From: Durusdinium trenchii
Taxonomy: Eukaryota > Sar > Dinophyceae > Suessiales > Symbiodiniaceae
Length of the DNA: 64,000 nucleotides
Assembly: GCA_963970005.1 (NCBI GenBank)
Contig: CAXAMN010021273.1
Location: 548,795-612,794 of the forward strand
Reading direction: 5' to 3'
Shown: in pieces, positions 9,432 through 19,891 of the stretch
How positions within the stretch are numbered: the stretch's first letter is position 1
How the letters are laid out: the number at the start of each line of letters is the position of its first letter
Position numbers and translations under genes: made by a program
The notes under the pieces: model-generated
What the model saw: only the letters and a program-made list of their open reading frames with translations
Databases searched by the model: none
Told to the model about the DNA's origin: nothing

Positions 9432-9716
9432 AACCACGTCCGCTGTTGCCCTGTTTGCCGAGTCGAACGGTGGTTCTCCCAAAAGAACGGGTTCAATCCA
9501 CCAGAATCGTTGGTGGAAGATGAAGAAATGCATAGAAATGCCATGATGCACGATAGCGATGGAACGCACATCAAAACGCCCAACATACAAACAAAAGCAG
9601 GACCCTCCAAGGTGACCACTTGCAACTCCCAAAGAAGTCTTCAAGAAACCGACCTGATTAGACCTGGAGGACCTGGAGGACCGTGGGGGCGCTTTTTTTC
9701 AGAACGAACGAACTGA
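9432..9716 (+). CDS. Exon candidate, polar
   Basis: The frame is open from a stop at 9429 to TGA at 9714. Its core reads like protein: WFSQKNGFNPPESLVEDEEM, then HRNAMMHDSDGTHIKTPNIQ, then a Ser/Thr/Gln-rich part ending FFSERTN. No ATG lies near the upstream edge, so this is an internal or terminal exon if real. A reverse-strand frame (9234-9644) is also open. No family is recognised. Confidence 0.3.
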   Translation, partial: NHVRCCPVCRVERWFSQKNGFNPPESLVEDEEMHRNAMMHDSDGTHIKTPNIQTKAGPSKVTTCNSQRSLQETDLIRPGGPGGPWGRFFSERTN

Positions 9717-11342
9717 ACTGGAGGTGGATGACCTGACCTTGGATGACGAAATCCGCAGACCAAACAGGAGGTTTTCACTCACTCCACGTTGCCACCATTC
9801 AGGAAGCACGATTAGCAGGGAAGAGGTAGGATGAGGGAAGGGGTAGGATTTTCATCAAGAAGTATGCATAGTCAAAAGTTAGCCAAACACAAGTGAGTTT
9901 GTAAGTGCATGTAAGTTGCAATCAAAACTGTTTTCCAACAAATGCCAATAGGACCAGTATGGGAGCATTGGGCTGACTAGAGTCAGCATGGAAGGTGATT
10001 CCTTTTGCATGTTGAGTCCGTTCACCTGCATATTTTTTTAATAAGGGGGACATTGGGGGGCGGCAGCTGGATGTTTCCATAATAGCACCGTGTATCCGAC
10101 CCTTCGTCCCCTACATTGACATGAGCTTGGCTTCCCTCATCTAATGTGTGAAACACACAGGCACAGTTAAACTGTGGCGATGCACTGCACCGCATTCCTG
10201 GTGCAGTGCAGCGTGGGGAAGCTACACTCTGGTGATTTTAAGCAAACTGCTGAGATGCTTTAAGTAGGGCGTTTAACTCCTCCAAATCACAGAAACGCTG
10301 AATTTAATTAGCCCACATAATCATACAATTGTAACAATGACATGCCGTGGCTTGCCACTTTATCTCTACTACTGTATCTATGTAGCTTACTGCATGTCAT
10401 CTAGAAAGAACTGTCAGTCAAAAGGGGGCACTGTATTCTGCTGCAGGCAGTGGTTAATCTTAAAAATGCTTCAAAGGTGCAAAAGTGTTTCCACTAACCT
10501 TTGACGCCTGGGATTGCCCAGATGTTTAACCCAAGATACCCAAAGGTATGTTTGTTTGTATAGTTGTTGGCGCCGGACACGTTTGTTTAACTTACCACCT
10601 CGGCCGGACAATTCATTATTTTAACCAATGCTTGCGAGGGAACTGCTTGATTTGGCTCATTGCCTGCGAACCAGCAGCTTCCGAACAATATGCCCGGGAC
10701 TCAGCCCGAACGACTCAGAGCTTTGCCAAAGTCTTTTTAAGTAGTGAATTGGAAAAACAGTATATACTAGAGGTTGCTGTTTGGCTTGCAGGGATCAACA
10801 ATTCAGAGCCCACTGCAACACTCATAGTACTGTAGTACTAGTTCAGATTTGTAATTGACTGTTTTAGCGAAGGCTGAAATGAAAGTTCATTCCTTGTAGT
10901 AACAAGTCTTCAACACTTTTTCATAGGGCCTTGCCAACTGTATTGTCAAGCAGTGAGGCTTGTTTCATGCTGCGTGTGACATGGAACGCACATGTCACAT
11001 TCATTTGAATAGATTTCAGCATCAAGAATCAAGTTGGATGTGAATCAATCAATTTGTGCACGTGACGTAGACTCAACAGTCGACAGTTTGTGAAATAATA
11101 CTCAACTTGCTATAAATCAACGACTTTGCAGGTTCGGTCGGTCACACAAAATATATTACTTTGCAGGTTCAGTCGGCACACAGTTTTTTACAAAGCAATG
11201 GAAGTCCACAGTTCTCCATGAATCAATTCAAGCGCAAATTCAAAAACACACATTTGGTGCTAAGAATTGTAGTAGCGGCTAACCGTCACTGTTTAATTAC
11301 TACACTGGTCGGACCAATCTCGGCCGGGAACTTGCTGTAGCC
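9717..11342. other. Largely non-coding stretch
   Basis: I see no convincing gene here. A 95-codon open frame at 10548-10835 lacks domain signal. The stretch CACTTTGCAGGTTCGGTCGGTCAC and a near copy recur at about 11125-11180 as a short direct repeat. Composition becomes more AT-rich than in the first 9 kb. Confidence 0.5.
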
Positions 11343-11531
11343 ATGAGTGTCAGTCGGTCTCCCATTGCTGCGCCGGTCGTTCATTGTGGTATCGCGCCCT
11401 TGCCGGACATTCAGAGTGGGCCGCCACTACTGGAGTTGGCCTCGGAGGTCTTCAGGGCGTACTTGATCAGATGCCGGCTGGACTTGAGTGAGGGGCAGTG
11501 CAATCATTTGCTGTCCCAGCCGGACCTGTAA
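11343..11531 (+). CDS. Small ORF, 62 aa
   Basis: This ATG frame begins MSVSRSPIAAPVVHCGIAPL and contains a likely amphipathic segment (LLELASEVFRAYLIRCRLDL), ending QPDL-TAA. It stands alone in an otherwise non-coding AT-richer stretch. The local sequence is rich in GGCCGGAC-type motifs that also occur at about 10570-10610, so it may be repeat-derived. No family is recognised. Confidence 0.25.
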   Translation: MSVSRSPIAAPVVHCGIAPLPDIQSGPPLLELASEVFRAYLIRCRLDLSEGQCNHLLSQPDL

Positions 11532-12100
11532 TTTGGATTGGTTTACTGATGCAGACGTTTTAGTTTTGAAATATATATTTGTTGGCTGACAGCATTGAAC
11601 CAGATCTTCCAGTTAGTTAAGTAAGTTTTCCGCTTCCACACAGGTGCTTGCGCCTTTTGGAGCGCTTATCGTCGGACTTTCCAGGGGTGGACGAGATCCA
11701 CAGCCGGCGCCTCTCCTGCAATTTGATGTGGTGAACCCATATGAATGCACGATGTGGCAAGAAACGTAACAATTAACATGTGCAGTGATCATGATGTCAG
11801 GCAGTTCAGCTACGAGCACTTCACCATCAGGTCGGACCAGCTCTCTTTCCATTGAGAGTGCAACGCCGCTGCTTTACAAACAATGTATGCGCCTGGCACG
11901 CGCCCCGTGGGTGAATTTTCTCAAATTATTTCTTACCAACATTCAAACACATACGCAAAAGAGTTTTGCGCTAAATATTTCAGGACCGTTTGTGATTGTA
12001 AACATTTATTAGTACAATAAACTATCTATTTTACAGTAGGTTTGAAAAACGTTCTAATCGCACAGACCAGGCGCATATCAATCAACATATTTTCCAAATT
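11532..12100. other. No gene seen
   Basis: This is AT-rich sequence. Short open frames occur on both strands (11613-11852 minus, 11785-12012 plus) without recognisable features. Confidence 0.5.
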
Positions 12101-12489
12101 GTCAGCAAACACTTGCGCATGACAGGCAAGCCTGGTCTCAAACACAAGTAAGCTGTTCAGGTTTAAGTTGCAATTTGCAATGTATTTTGATTGGTCTGCG
12201 CCTGGTCTGCGCCCGATTGGCAAATTTTGCAAAATTCAATAGTAACCAACGTGGAAGCAGATATGAAAAGGTCTTTAACTGAACACTTCAGCCACGATTT
12301 TCTTTATTACAATTTTCCGTTTCAATATTCATACAATAAACGTAATTGGGTTACCATCAATATGGCCAAAATCGTGCTGATGGCGCAGACCAGGCGCAGA
12401 CCAATTAAAACAAATTGCAAATTATTGCTACTCAAATCTAAACAGCTTAGTTGTTGTTGAGACCAGACTTGTTTGTCATGCATAAGTTG
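12101..12489. repeat. Long inverted repeat (about 105-bp arms)
   Basis: The left arm (12101-12210) ends GGTCTGCGCCTGGTCTGCGC. The right arm (about 12380-12489) starts GGCGCAGACCAGGCGCAGAC. Arms match in reverse complement over about 105 bp with scattered mismatches, including the CTGGTCTCAA and CAATTTGCAA blocks. The spacer is about 165 bp and AT-rich. This is a foldback-type element without an ORF. Confidence 0.8.
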
Positions 12490-12660
12490 GAGAAGGTGGA
12501 CGACATGCTGAATATAATATTTTTTTGTTTCCTGACTTCCCGTCGGCAAGCCTTCTTGGAGACTTTGACTAAAAAAACATCTTCCGCAGCGTTCGGGTGC
12601 CCTGGGTCCTTGAAGGAAACGGGAATTCCGGAGGCTGTGGAACTCCTTGACCTGTTTTAG

Positions 12661-13766
12661 TCCACGTTTTTAGTCACAGCTTTAATCATTAAGTTTTGTT
12701 TCCTTACCTTCAACTACCAAACAAAATTGGACCACTGTCTGTTTTAGTCATTAAGTTTTGTTTCCTTCCTTTATTTCATCAAACAATATTTGCCCACAGT
12801 TTTAGTCATTAGGTTTTGCTTCCTTACTTTCCTTCACCAACACTTTTGGTCTACAGTCTACAGTTTTAATAGTGATTAGTTTTTGCTTCCTTACTTTCCT
12901 TCACCAAACATTTTTGTCCACAGTCTTAGTCATTTGGGTTTGTTTTCTTCCTGCCTTTCACCAAAAGATTCTGTCCACTGTTTTAGTCATTAGGTTTTGT
13001 TTCTTTCCTCATTACAAAAAATGTCGACAGTTTTAGTCATTATAATGTTGTTTTCTTCTTCTACTTCACAAAAAAACTTTGTCCACAACTTTAGTCATTA
13101 GTTTTTGTTTCTTTACTTTGCTTCACGAAAACTTTTGGTCTACAGTTTTAGTCATTGGGTTTTGCTTCCTTACTTTCCTTACCAAAACTTTTGTTCCACA
13201 GTTTTTGTCATCAGGCTTTGTTCCCTTCCTTTGCTTCGCCAAAAGATTTTGTCCACAGTTTTAGTCCTTAAGTTTTGCTTCCTTACTTTCCTTCACCAAA
13301 ACTTTTGATTTGCAGGTTTAATAGTCATTGGGTTTTGTTTTCCTTTCCTTCACCAAAATTGTGGTCCACAGTTTTAGTCATTAGGTTTTGTTTATTTCCT
13401 TTACTTCACCAACAAATGTTGTCCGCAGTTTTAGTTATTGGGTGTTGTTTCCTTCCTTTACATCACCAAACAAATTTGTCAACAGTTTTAGTCATAAAGT
13501 GTTGTTGCCTTCCTTTACTTCACCAAAACACTTTGTTCACAGTTTAGAAATTTCCTTCACCAAAACTTTTGGTCTACAGCTTTAGTCTCGAGGTTTTGTT
13601 TCCTTACTTTCCTTCACCAAACTTTTTGGTCCATAGTTTTAGTCATTAGGCTTTGTTTCCTTCCTTTACTTCACCAAAAATATAGTCCATTCTTTTAGTC
13701 ATTAGGTTTTGTTTCCTTCCTTTACTTCAAGAACAAAATTGTCAACAGTTTAGTCATTAGTTTTTG
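12661..13766. repeat. Minisatellite, about 19 units of 55-60 bp
   Basis: The units carry TTTTAGTCATTAGGTTTTG, then TTCCTTCCTTTACTTCACCA, then AAAACTTTTGTCCACAG. Recurring unit starts are near 12744, 12800, 12980, 13032, 13147, 13373, 13636 and 13697. The plus strand is strongly T/C-rich. Units differ by substitutions and small indels, so the array is old. Open frames inside it (13079-13585) are only repeat translation. Confidence 0.9.
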
Positions 13767-14195
13767 ACAGTCTAGTGACCATACGCTACTTCAGTTGCTA
13801 GCGATTAGCCTGTTCAAAGCAAGTGCATTCAAGCCTGTTTCACTAGGGCAGAATTAATCAATGCGAAGTTTTACAGAAGCATGATGACATGGCATATTAT
13901 ACTTGATTATTGCGAGTTTCAATTACTAAAAGCTACCCGGCCTCTTACACAAATGATATGAATTTGCCATTGGCTTGATACTACCTGGAAATCCTACCCC
14001 TTCCCTCATCCTACCTCTTCCCTGGTAATCGCGGTGCCCAAACCATGATCTTCATGAGTTGAGTGTTGACCCATGTCGTGCGGATCTTCTTCTCTTCTTC
14101 TCTTCCTGATTGTGCGGATCAGGTGATGTTTAAAGTAATCCCTGTGGGTCTTCATCCCCGAAATTGGTCAACAAGCGAGCGACGTCCTCTGGTCG

Positions 14196-14468
14196 TCACG
14201 TCGTCAGACAACGGCGTCGCGCACTTCCTGGGAGCGGCAAATCCAAGTCTTTCGGACCCAGCTCATCGTCCGTCCCACGTCTGTCCGTCTTCCGTGGAAA
14301 GGCTCCACTGCTGGGGCCCTGGTCGTGGCGTGTTTCGCCGGCCGGGCACCTGCCACCACGCGCAGCGCCTGGTGGAGCTTTGCTTGGCCGTGCAACTGGA
14401 GAGTGATGGATCTGGCTGCTGGAACCAAAAAGAAGGATGAAAACAGGGACAAACCTTAAACGCTCCAT
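14196..14468 (-). CDS. Putative secreted or membrane-anchored small protein, 90 aa
   Basis: I choose the ATG at 14468 because its context is GCCACCATGG, an ideal eukaryotic start. The N-terminus (MERLRFVPVFILLFGSSSQI) has the basic-hydrophobic-polar layout of a signal peptide. The rest is rich in Pro, Gly, Arg and Asp and ends RRRCLTT. A second minus-strand frame (14204-14452) is also open and coding-like, so a splice after the signal exon could switch frames. No family is recognised. Plus-strand frames are open too. Confidence 0.35.
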   Translation of the reverse strand: MERLRFVPVFILLFGSSSQIHHSPVARPSKAPPGAARGGRCPAGETRHDQGPSSGAFPRKTDRRGTDDELGPKDLDLPLPGSARRRCLTT

Positions 14469-14577
14469 GGTGGCGCGAAATGTAGGCCTACCGTCACCAT
14501 GCAAAACCGCGAAATGTAGGGCCATCTTCTCACACATCGAGCGTTTTGGGATGGGTCATGTAGAATATGTTGATGAA

Positions 14578-14635
14578 TCACCCGCCAGACATGGGATTGT
14601 TAGGGCTAGGGCCTCTTCAGGCCCCTGGCGGGTGA
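14578..14635. repeat. Short hairpin element
   Basis: Arms TCACCCGCCAG and CTGGCGGGTGA are perfect inverted repeats around an interior GGGCCTCTTCAGGCCCC palindrome. It may be a decayed miniature element or a foldback relic. Confidence 0.6.
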
Positions 14636-14754
14636 AATATCATCCATTTAGCTTTTGATATGATTATTTTAAGCAGGGCTCATAGAATGGGTTGGTAGGG
14701 CTGGTGACAACGTCATGCTGAAGAATCCCTTTGGCTGCGACCGCTGCGCAATAG

Positions 14755-15195
14755 CAGCCGGAATCGATTCGGCAGAAGAGGGTGGAAGGGGAGATTGATC
14801 CAGTTGAACGGTTGAACGTTGAAACCGTAGACGGAGCGCCGGGGATTGGGGATGATCCATTGCCACCGGAAGGCCATCCAGCACCACCCAGGCAGTTCGG
14901 GTGGAGAAAAACGTGGCAAAGACCGCAGTTCGCTCCGAAGACCTTCCTATGCTGGGGTGGTGCTGGGTGGCAGTATGTGATTGGCGTTTTTGCCATATAC
15001 TTTTCTGGGTCATGGGTGACGGATAGCACATATCACTGTAGACTGGGATGCACTGAGTGTAGAGGGAATTCCAGCCTCTCTAGACATCTATACACTTGGA
15101 TTGAGCCAGAAATACCCATTCACGGGAGGTTCTATATGATCTATATGGCTGGTGAGGAACTTCACCTCTTCCAGCAATGTTCCTTGATGACATGA
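14755..15195 (+). CDS. Exon candidate, unknown protein
   Basis: The frame is open from just after TAG at 14752, with CAG (possible acceptor) next, to TGA at 15193. Its first part is acidic then Pro-rich: RVEGEIDPVERLNVETVDGA, then GDDPLPPEGHPAPPRQFGWR. An aromatic/hydrophobic part follows (GGAGWQYVIGVFAIYFSG), possibly one membrane segment, then a Cys-containing part (CRLGCTEC). The start is not ATG, so an upstream exon is expected. No family is recognised. The later half is less certain. Confidence 0.35.
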   Translation, partial: QPESIRQKRVEGEIDPVERLNVETVDGAPGIGDDPLPPEGHPAPPRQFGWRKTWQRPQFAPKTFLCWGGAGWQYVIGVFAIYFSGSWVTDSTYHCRLGCTECRGNSSLSRHLYTWIEPEIPIHGRFYMIYMAGEELHLFQQCSLMT

Positions 15196-15879
15196 CCTCC
15201 TTTGTAGAGGAATATCTTCATTTTCGCTGGTCAACAATGTCAACAAGGTGCTTTGGTGCCATGACCCACAGCCATAGATAGGTGGAAATTGGCGCCTTGG
15301 GTCCGAACGTTGAGGTTGGAAGCTGCGCCATGCTTCACAGCAGCGCTCCTACAATAGCACTCGCCGCATTGGGACCTTTGGATGCAATCCTCAGAGGGGC
15401 TATGAGCCCACGACCTATCAGCGAGACTCAGCTGGAATTGTTCAGATTCGAAAGAAAACAAGTACTACCACGGACAATGAAGTGAGGGGACGAGCTGGTT
15501 CCAAGCATTGGTGATGTAAATGGTGTATTCCAATTCAATTCTTATCCACCTCGTGACGGGTCACTGGTAATTCCGTTTGACCGTTCCTTTCAGGAAGACT
15601 CACCCGACGGTCGTCTTCTGCGCTTTCTGACCCTGCAACCCGAAGCCACTCACGTGGCAGGTTCACCTCCCTCGGTCTGTTCATACTTGTTCATTTTGAG
15701 TGGTCAAGGTTTCATGTGTGTGTGTGTGTGATGTCAAGGCTTAATGTTGTTGATTTCAACCCTTCTGATTTCATGATCAAGTTTGAGGCATCATAATGCT
15801 GGACATACGCAGATTTACGCAGCCATGGGTTTAGCATTATATATATAAGATTATGTTGAGCCGCCGGTACCCTCTGACT

Positions 15880-15957
15880 CTAACATGGAAGGGAAAACCC
15901 CCTGTTTGTAGAGGAACATGATTTTCCCAGTGGCCATTGTCCACTTCCATATGTTAG
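15880..15957. mobile_element. Family C element, copy 1
   Basis: The ends are TAACATGGAAGGGAAAAC and GTCCACTTCCATATGTTA, with the internal motif CTGTTTGTAGAGGAACATG shared by the family. Confidence 0.75.
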
Positions 15958-16179
15958 TGAGTGGGCGTGTAGGTTTTCCAAGGCTTCCGTGTGGGGCCAT
16001 TAGCCATCATATCCATCCCAAATGTGTGACGTTCACACTCAGGAGATCCTTGTTGGGGTCCTGTGCCCGACAAGCGTCACTGCAACAGCACGGAGCACAC
16101 GAAGCACCTGCTTCGAATCACGATACGAGCCTGGCATGATCCGTATATCAAGGCATTGTGGGTAAGTCCAGGGGAAGAT

Positions 16180-16275
16180 ATTCCCTAGGGCTCCAACCAT
16201 CTCCTCAGAAGGTGGTTAGACCCCCCAAATCCACCCCAACCATGTTCTCAGGAGGTGGTTGGAGCCCTAGGGATT
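16180..16275. mobile_element. Family B element, copy 2
   Basis: Outer arms TTCCCTAGGGCTCCAACC and GGTTGGAGCCCTAGGGAT are near-perfect inverted repeats; inner arms CTCAGAAGGTGG and CCATGTTCTCAGGAGG are weaker. It is about 96 bp. Confidence 0.85.
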
Positions 16276-16549
16276 GGCAATATGTGTTGCTGACATTCCA
16301 GTTTCCAGGTTCCTGGACTGCAAATCCAAGTTGTGCCGGACATTCATGGAAACCCTCCGAATCCGGTGTTCTTCAGCCATCTTCAGCAACTTGAGACCCA
16401 TTCTCTGAATTTCTCTGAGACTGATACTCACCTCAGGTCCAGTCCGACCCAAACCTGGCCCAAACCCATCCAACTTTTGACCTGTTGGTTTAGGTTCCAG
16501 CTGAACATTGATAATTGAGTATAATGTTTTTGTGGTAGACCCTCCCTGA

Positions 16550-16630
16550 AACAATCATAGAAGTGGAATGCAGCCTGTTCGTAGAGGAAAACAGTCTTGC
16601 AAGGGGGCATGTTCCACTTCCATGTTTGTT
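16550..16630. mobile_element. Family C element, copy 2
   Basis: The left arm AACAATCATAGAAGTGGAA matches GTTCCACTTCCATGTTTGTT at the right. The interior CCTGTTCGTAGAGGAAAAC matches the other family C copies. Confidence 0.75.
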
Positions 16631-16924
16631 GGATGGAGGCTAGGGTATGACCAACTCCAGTATTTTGGTTGGTTCCTGAGCTCTAAGGGATCTGACAAGG
16701 TCTGGAGTCTAGTGATTGGATCTGAATCCGACCCAAGGCGCGCCAGAGGACGTCCCAAAATACATCAAAGATGTCCCAGTTCCCCCCGGTTTTTGATCCG
16801 AATCCGAGTCCGCTGTGATGATCACTGTGACTGAATGTCCGGTGTCTCCTTTGACACTGGATGTTTGTTCCACACCGGGTGGCCACGTCCCTCCGCCGCG
16901 AGCGGCGCAGCCTGCGGAGCTCGG

Positions 16925-17206
16925 TCAGGCGGCGGAGCTCACGCACGGCACCTTTGACTTTGGCTTCAGCCCCAGTACGGAGCTGGTGGCGGGTTCCTTG
17001 CTGCTGAGCGCCTTGGCGGGTGACGGTAGGTGCAGCAATAGCCTAGCCGCGAAGGAGGACGGAAGAGAGGACGGTTTGGATGGTGAGTCGGGAGCGAACG
17101 GTGACGGAGCTGAAGTGGAGGTAAGGGGTGGATCAACAGCATAGAAGAAGCAGACTGTCAGGAATTTCAGACCATGAGGCTTTTGCTCATCAATTTGTTC
17201 GGCCAT
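16925..17206 (-). CDS. Exon candidate, strand uncertain
   Basis: On the minus strand an ATG in ACCATGG context starts MAEQIDEQKPHGLKFLTVCF, then a Ser/Pro/Ala-rich tail. The plus strand over 16815-17144 is equally open and coding-like (GFSPSTELVAGSLLLSALAG, then a Gly/Asp/Glu-rich part). I favour the minus strand only for its start context. No domain is recognised on either strand. Confidence 0.25.
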   Translation of the reverse strand: MAEQIDEQKPHGLKFLTVCFFYAVDPPLTSTSAPSPFAPDSPSKPSSLPSSFAARLLLHLPSPAKALSSKEPATSSVLGLKPKSKVPCVSSAA

Positions 17207-17324
17207 GGTGCTGGAAGATGCTGGAAGGAGCTTGTTGTTTGGGGTATGGAAGCATATGGAAGCCTCATTGAGTGCCTCATTGCTTCAATAAGGCTGGCCC
17301 TTACCAATTACACTCCCTGACAGA

Positions 17325-17414
17325 AACAATCGTGGAAGTGGATCGTAGGAACCTGGAAGACATTGGAAGACCTGTCCTCTACAAGGAGGCCCTGGTCAGC
17401 TTCCATGATTGCTT
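17325..17414. mobile_element. Family C element, copy 3
   Basis: ACAATCGTGGAAGTGGATC faces CAGCTTCCATGATTGCTTG in inverted orientation. The flank TACACTCCCTG is also seen at 48491 and 51595. The interior GACCTGTCCTCTACAAGGAG is variant. Confidence 0.65.
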
Positions 17415-17432
17415 GAGGAGAGGTAATTACAG

Positions 17433-17537
17433 TACCCAGACACTCCATGGGACTGCCATATGTTTGCCGATCCATTGGGATGGTTTGGGGGGTCAATGCA
17501 TGCACAAAACAACCGGTCCCATAAAGTGTTTGGGGTA
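17433..17537. mobile_element. Family E element, copy 2 (complete)
   Basis: The ends are TACCCAGACACTCCATGGGA and TCCCATAAAGTGTTTGGGGT followed by A, an inverted pair with terminal TA on both sides. The interior TGGTTTGGGGGGTCAATG matches the copy at 59476-59580 in reverse. Confidence 0.75.
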
Positions 17538-17659
17538 TGTGAACTGAAGGTGCGCATTGCTTTCTTTGACCTCACAGCCTCACATCCAGCCAAATCCTTG
17601 GGTCAACGGACGATATACAAATAGGCAACGGAATGGCTGTGTGAACACACGGCGTCGCG

Positions 17660-17953
17660 TTGGTTTTTCATGGTGTCCTCTTAGCAAATCTCGTTGTTTC
17701 ACCTCTTCAAACCCTTCAAAGTGGACCACTCCTAACCTCTATCCGCTCGCTCCATCCGCTCGCACCAAGGTATGGGTGCCCTCGTCGTCTTGGTGCCCAA
17801 CGTTCTTCGCAGCCGCTGCACCGAGAAGCGCTTGGGCCTGGACGTGCGGCGCTCCACCCCGCCGGCACGGACCTTTGGGAGGGCGTGAGGGTCAAAGCAC
17901 AACTCGCCGAAGGCGAGGTGCGCAGACTTGTTGGGAGGCTGAGAATGTGTTAG
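17660..17953 (+). CDS. Exon candidate, terminal
   Basis: The coding-like part begins near 17771 behind a possible acceptor (CACCAAG) and reads RYGCPRRLGAQRSSQPLHRE, then a Gly/Ala-rich part and GVRVKAQLAEGEVRRLVGRL, ending with TAG. The segment is GC-rich and a second plus frame is open (17557-18036), so confidence is low. No family is recognised. Confidence 0.25.
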   Translation: MVFHGVLLANLVVSPLQTLQSGPLLTSIRSLHPLAPRYGCPRRLGAQRSSQPLHREALGPGRAALHPAGTDLWEGVRVKAQLAEGEVRRLVGRLRMC

Positions 17954-17967
17954 AGAGGGAAGTGATG

Positions 17968-18081
17968 TACCCTAAGACTCCGGGCCCTTCACCTCCAAGT
18001 GGGAAGGCTGGGACATTGACGCCCAGAAGAAGGTGATAGGTCCGGACCCCTGCCATGGAGGGCCCAAGAATTCTTAGGGTA
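17968..18081. mobile_element. Family F element, copy 2
   Basis: The ends are TACCCTAAGACTCCGGGCCC and GGGCCCAAGAATTCTTAGGG followed by TA. This 114-bp copy has TA termini and a right end nearly identical to 1425-1445. Confidence 0.75.
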
Positions 18082-18526
18082 GTGGATCAAAACGGATCAA
18101 AGACATCCGTTTTCAACCGATTTCGATCCGTTCCTGTTGTTGATTGGGCTGATTTGGGGAGTCTCAAAAGTACTAGTTTTTGCCGGGACTCAAAAAGTGG
18201 ACCCAAGCTTCACTACTGCTCACCAAGTTTGACCAGAAGACTCTGGAGTTTCTGTATGTTGCGATGATTTTCAGCTGAACATCCGCAGATCGACCACCGG
18301 AAAGCCACAACCAACTAATTAACAGACGCATAGAAAGTAGGAGTTTGCAAGTTTTTGTTGATCGGTGTTGTATTCCTCGAAGTATTGTATGATAAAACCA
18401 AAACATATTATCCACAAGTCAATGAGCTCATGAAATACAGGATTTGGTCAAACCACTACAATGTCACTGTCGGTAGAGACCTGGTTTTGCGAGCTCGGAC
18501 GTCGGACTTGTAGGGTAATATGTACG

Positions 18527-18663
18527 TACCAGGACCATCCTGTCTGGGTGTCCTGGCTGGACTACCTAAACCCAACTAACACATACCAACACTTAGTATA
18601 CCCTAGCAACACAGATGTCCAGATAGGACACCCAGACAGGACCTAGACAGGATGGTGCTGGTA
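18527..18663. mobile_element. Family A element, copy 3
   Basis: It starts TACCAGGACCATCCTGTCTG and ends AGACAGGATGGTGCTGGTA. At 137 bp it is longer than other copies because the right arm is partly duplicated (CCCAGACAGGACCTAGACAG). TA flanks both ends. Confidence 0.85.
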
Positions 18664-19450
18664 TATGAATTCTTTGCTCATTTGCTCGATGAGCTTGAGA
18701 CTCACCCTTTGGCCGCCGGTCCGCTCTGTGCAGCTCGGCGCGGCGCGTTCTCTGGTTGGTTCGGCAGAAATCGGTTACATGGCAAGTGGCGGCCAAAGGC
18801 GGCCATGGCTTGGTAAGGCCTGATGGCAAGTGCCTTGGAAATACACACATGATTAAACGTGATCAAACATGTGAGGGTATCATAGGGTATCCCATGACCT
18901 GTAACAGCCGATGGCACCATGTATCACGAGTTTTACAGAAAAGCCCTTACTAACCACCATCATCCACTTGGGGCCTGGTAATAGGATCCCGATATACCCC
19001 CCCAAAAAAATATATACGTCTATACTTTAAGGGATTCATTTGATCTTCTCAAAAAGCCCGAACTGTAGATCAGATACCGCTGAAGGCAGCTCAGTTTCGC
19101 CAGATTGTCGGCATGGTCGCCACGGTCGCAGACCGGAAAGCGCTTGAAATCCAATTCCCGCAGCTGTGGCCCATATGCCCAAGGCATTGGTCACAGTCAG
19201 AGTGTGAGGATCAAAAGTGAGCGATTCCGGGTTCAAACCGCATGAGTGAGCCAATCCCTACTCCTTTGATACACATCATGAGGCTCCACATCACCACCCT
19301 ACCTGGGCCCTACCCTTCTGTGGGGCGATATCAGCATTTGGAGGGGGAAGTGATGCACATATGGACATTTTACGCTTAACATCTCTTACAGTAACTTAGA
19401 TGTGTCACTGTGTCCCAGGATATTCCACAGTGTGCCAGCCCTTTGTTTGT

Positions 19451-19531
19451 ATTCACATGCAAGTGGATGGCACTCTCGGTTTTGTATTCGGAACATGGTC
19501 TTCCCATTGGCCATGTTCCACTTCCATGTGT
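19451..19531. mobile_element. Family C element, copy 4
   Basis: CACATGCAAGTGGATGG on the left and CATGTTCCACTTCCATGTG on the right form imperfect arms. The interior GGAACATGGTCTTCCCATTG is a small inverted repeat. Confidence 0.7.
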
Positions 19532-19660
19532 CGCTAGTTGGTCCCTCACGAACCAAGCACTTCAGAACCTGCAGGTTCCCCCTCTTGCTCACCGCACTGG
19601 ACGGTGAAAGCTTCGTCGTTTCGTCGGACCCCGGAGGGGGGTCGGTCGACTGGTGAACAG

Positions 19661-19891
19661 GTCGTGACGATGATGCTGGATGGATATCCACCCATTCTGG
19701 AAATCCAGGAGCTTCCGTGGCTTTTGGAGCGCATTTCCGGTGAGGGGAAAAGGACGCATGAAGTGGTTTCTTTAGGCCTCAGGAACTTCCGGGTTTGGTG
19801 CGTTCGCAAAAAAGGACTTTACTTCAAGTATTCCAACCTTCCTCCATGGTTCTTTACTGGTGTTGGTCATGAAAAAACTCAACTCAATGAG
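19661..19891 (+). CDS. Well-bounded internal exon, unknown protein
   Basis: A CAG|G acceptor ends at 19660 and a textbook donor GTAAGG starts at 19892. The 231-bp exon is an exact multiple of three with no stop, phase 0 at both ends. It encodes 77 residues, including MMLDGYPPILEIQELPWLLE, then RTHEVVSLGLRNFRVWCVRK and an aromatic-rich end (YFKYSNLPPWFFTGVGHEK). The AG|G rule fits dinoflagellate introns. I do not recognise the family. The first 30 bases of the putative intron recur in reverse at 39944-39977. Confidence 0.45.

Larger units (their letters stand above)
18082..19660. other. Element-containing stretch without a clear gene
   Basis: It holds the family A copy at 18527-18663 and the family C copy at 19451-19531. 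Short open frames (18173-18415 minus, 18756-18953 plus, 19386-19691 minus) show no domain. Confidence 0.45.

Noticed and set aside
12900..13585. Overlapping ORFs with Phe/Leu-rich products
   Set aside because: They are translations of the 55-60 bp minisatellite in successive frames.
16158..16170. GTAAGT donor-like string before the family B copy at 16180
   Set aside because: No coding-like sequence leads into it on the plus strand.
19150..19260. Possible tRNA (GGTTCAAACC B-box-like at about 19229)
   Set aside because: No cloverleaf or acceptor pairing could be built and the A box is missing.
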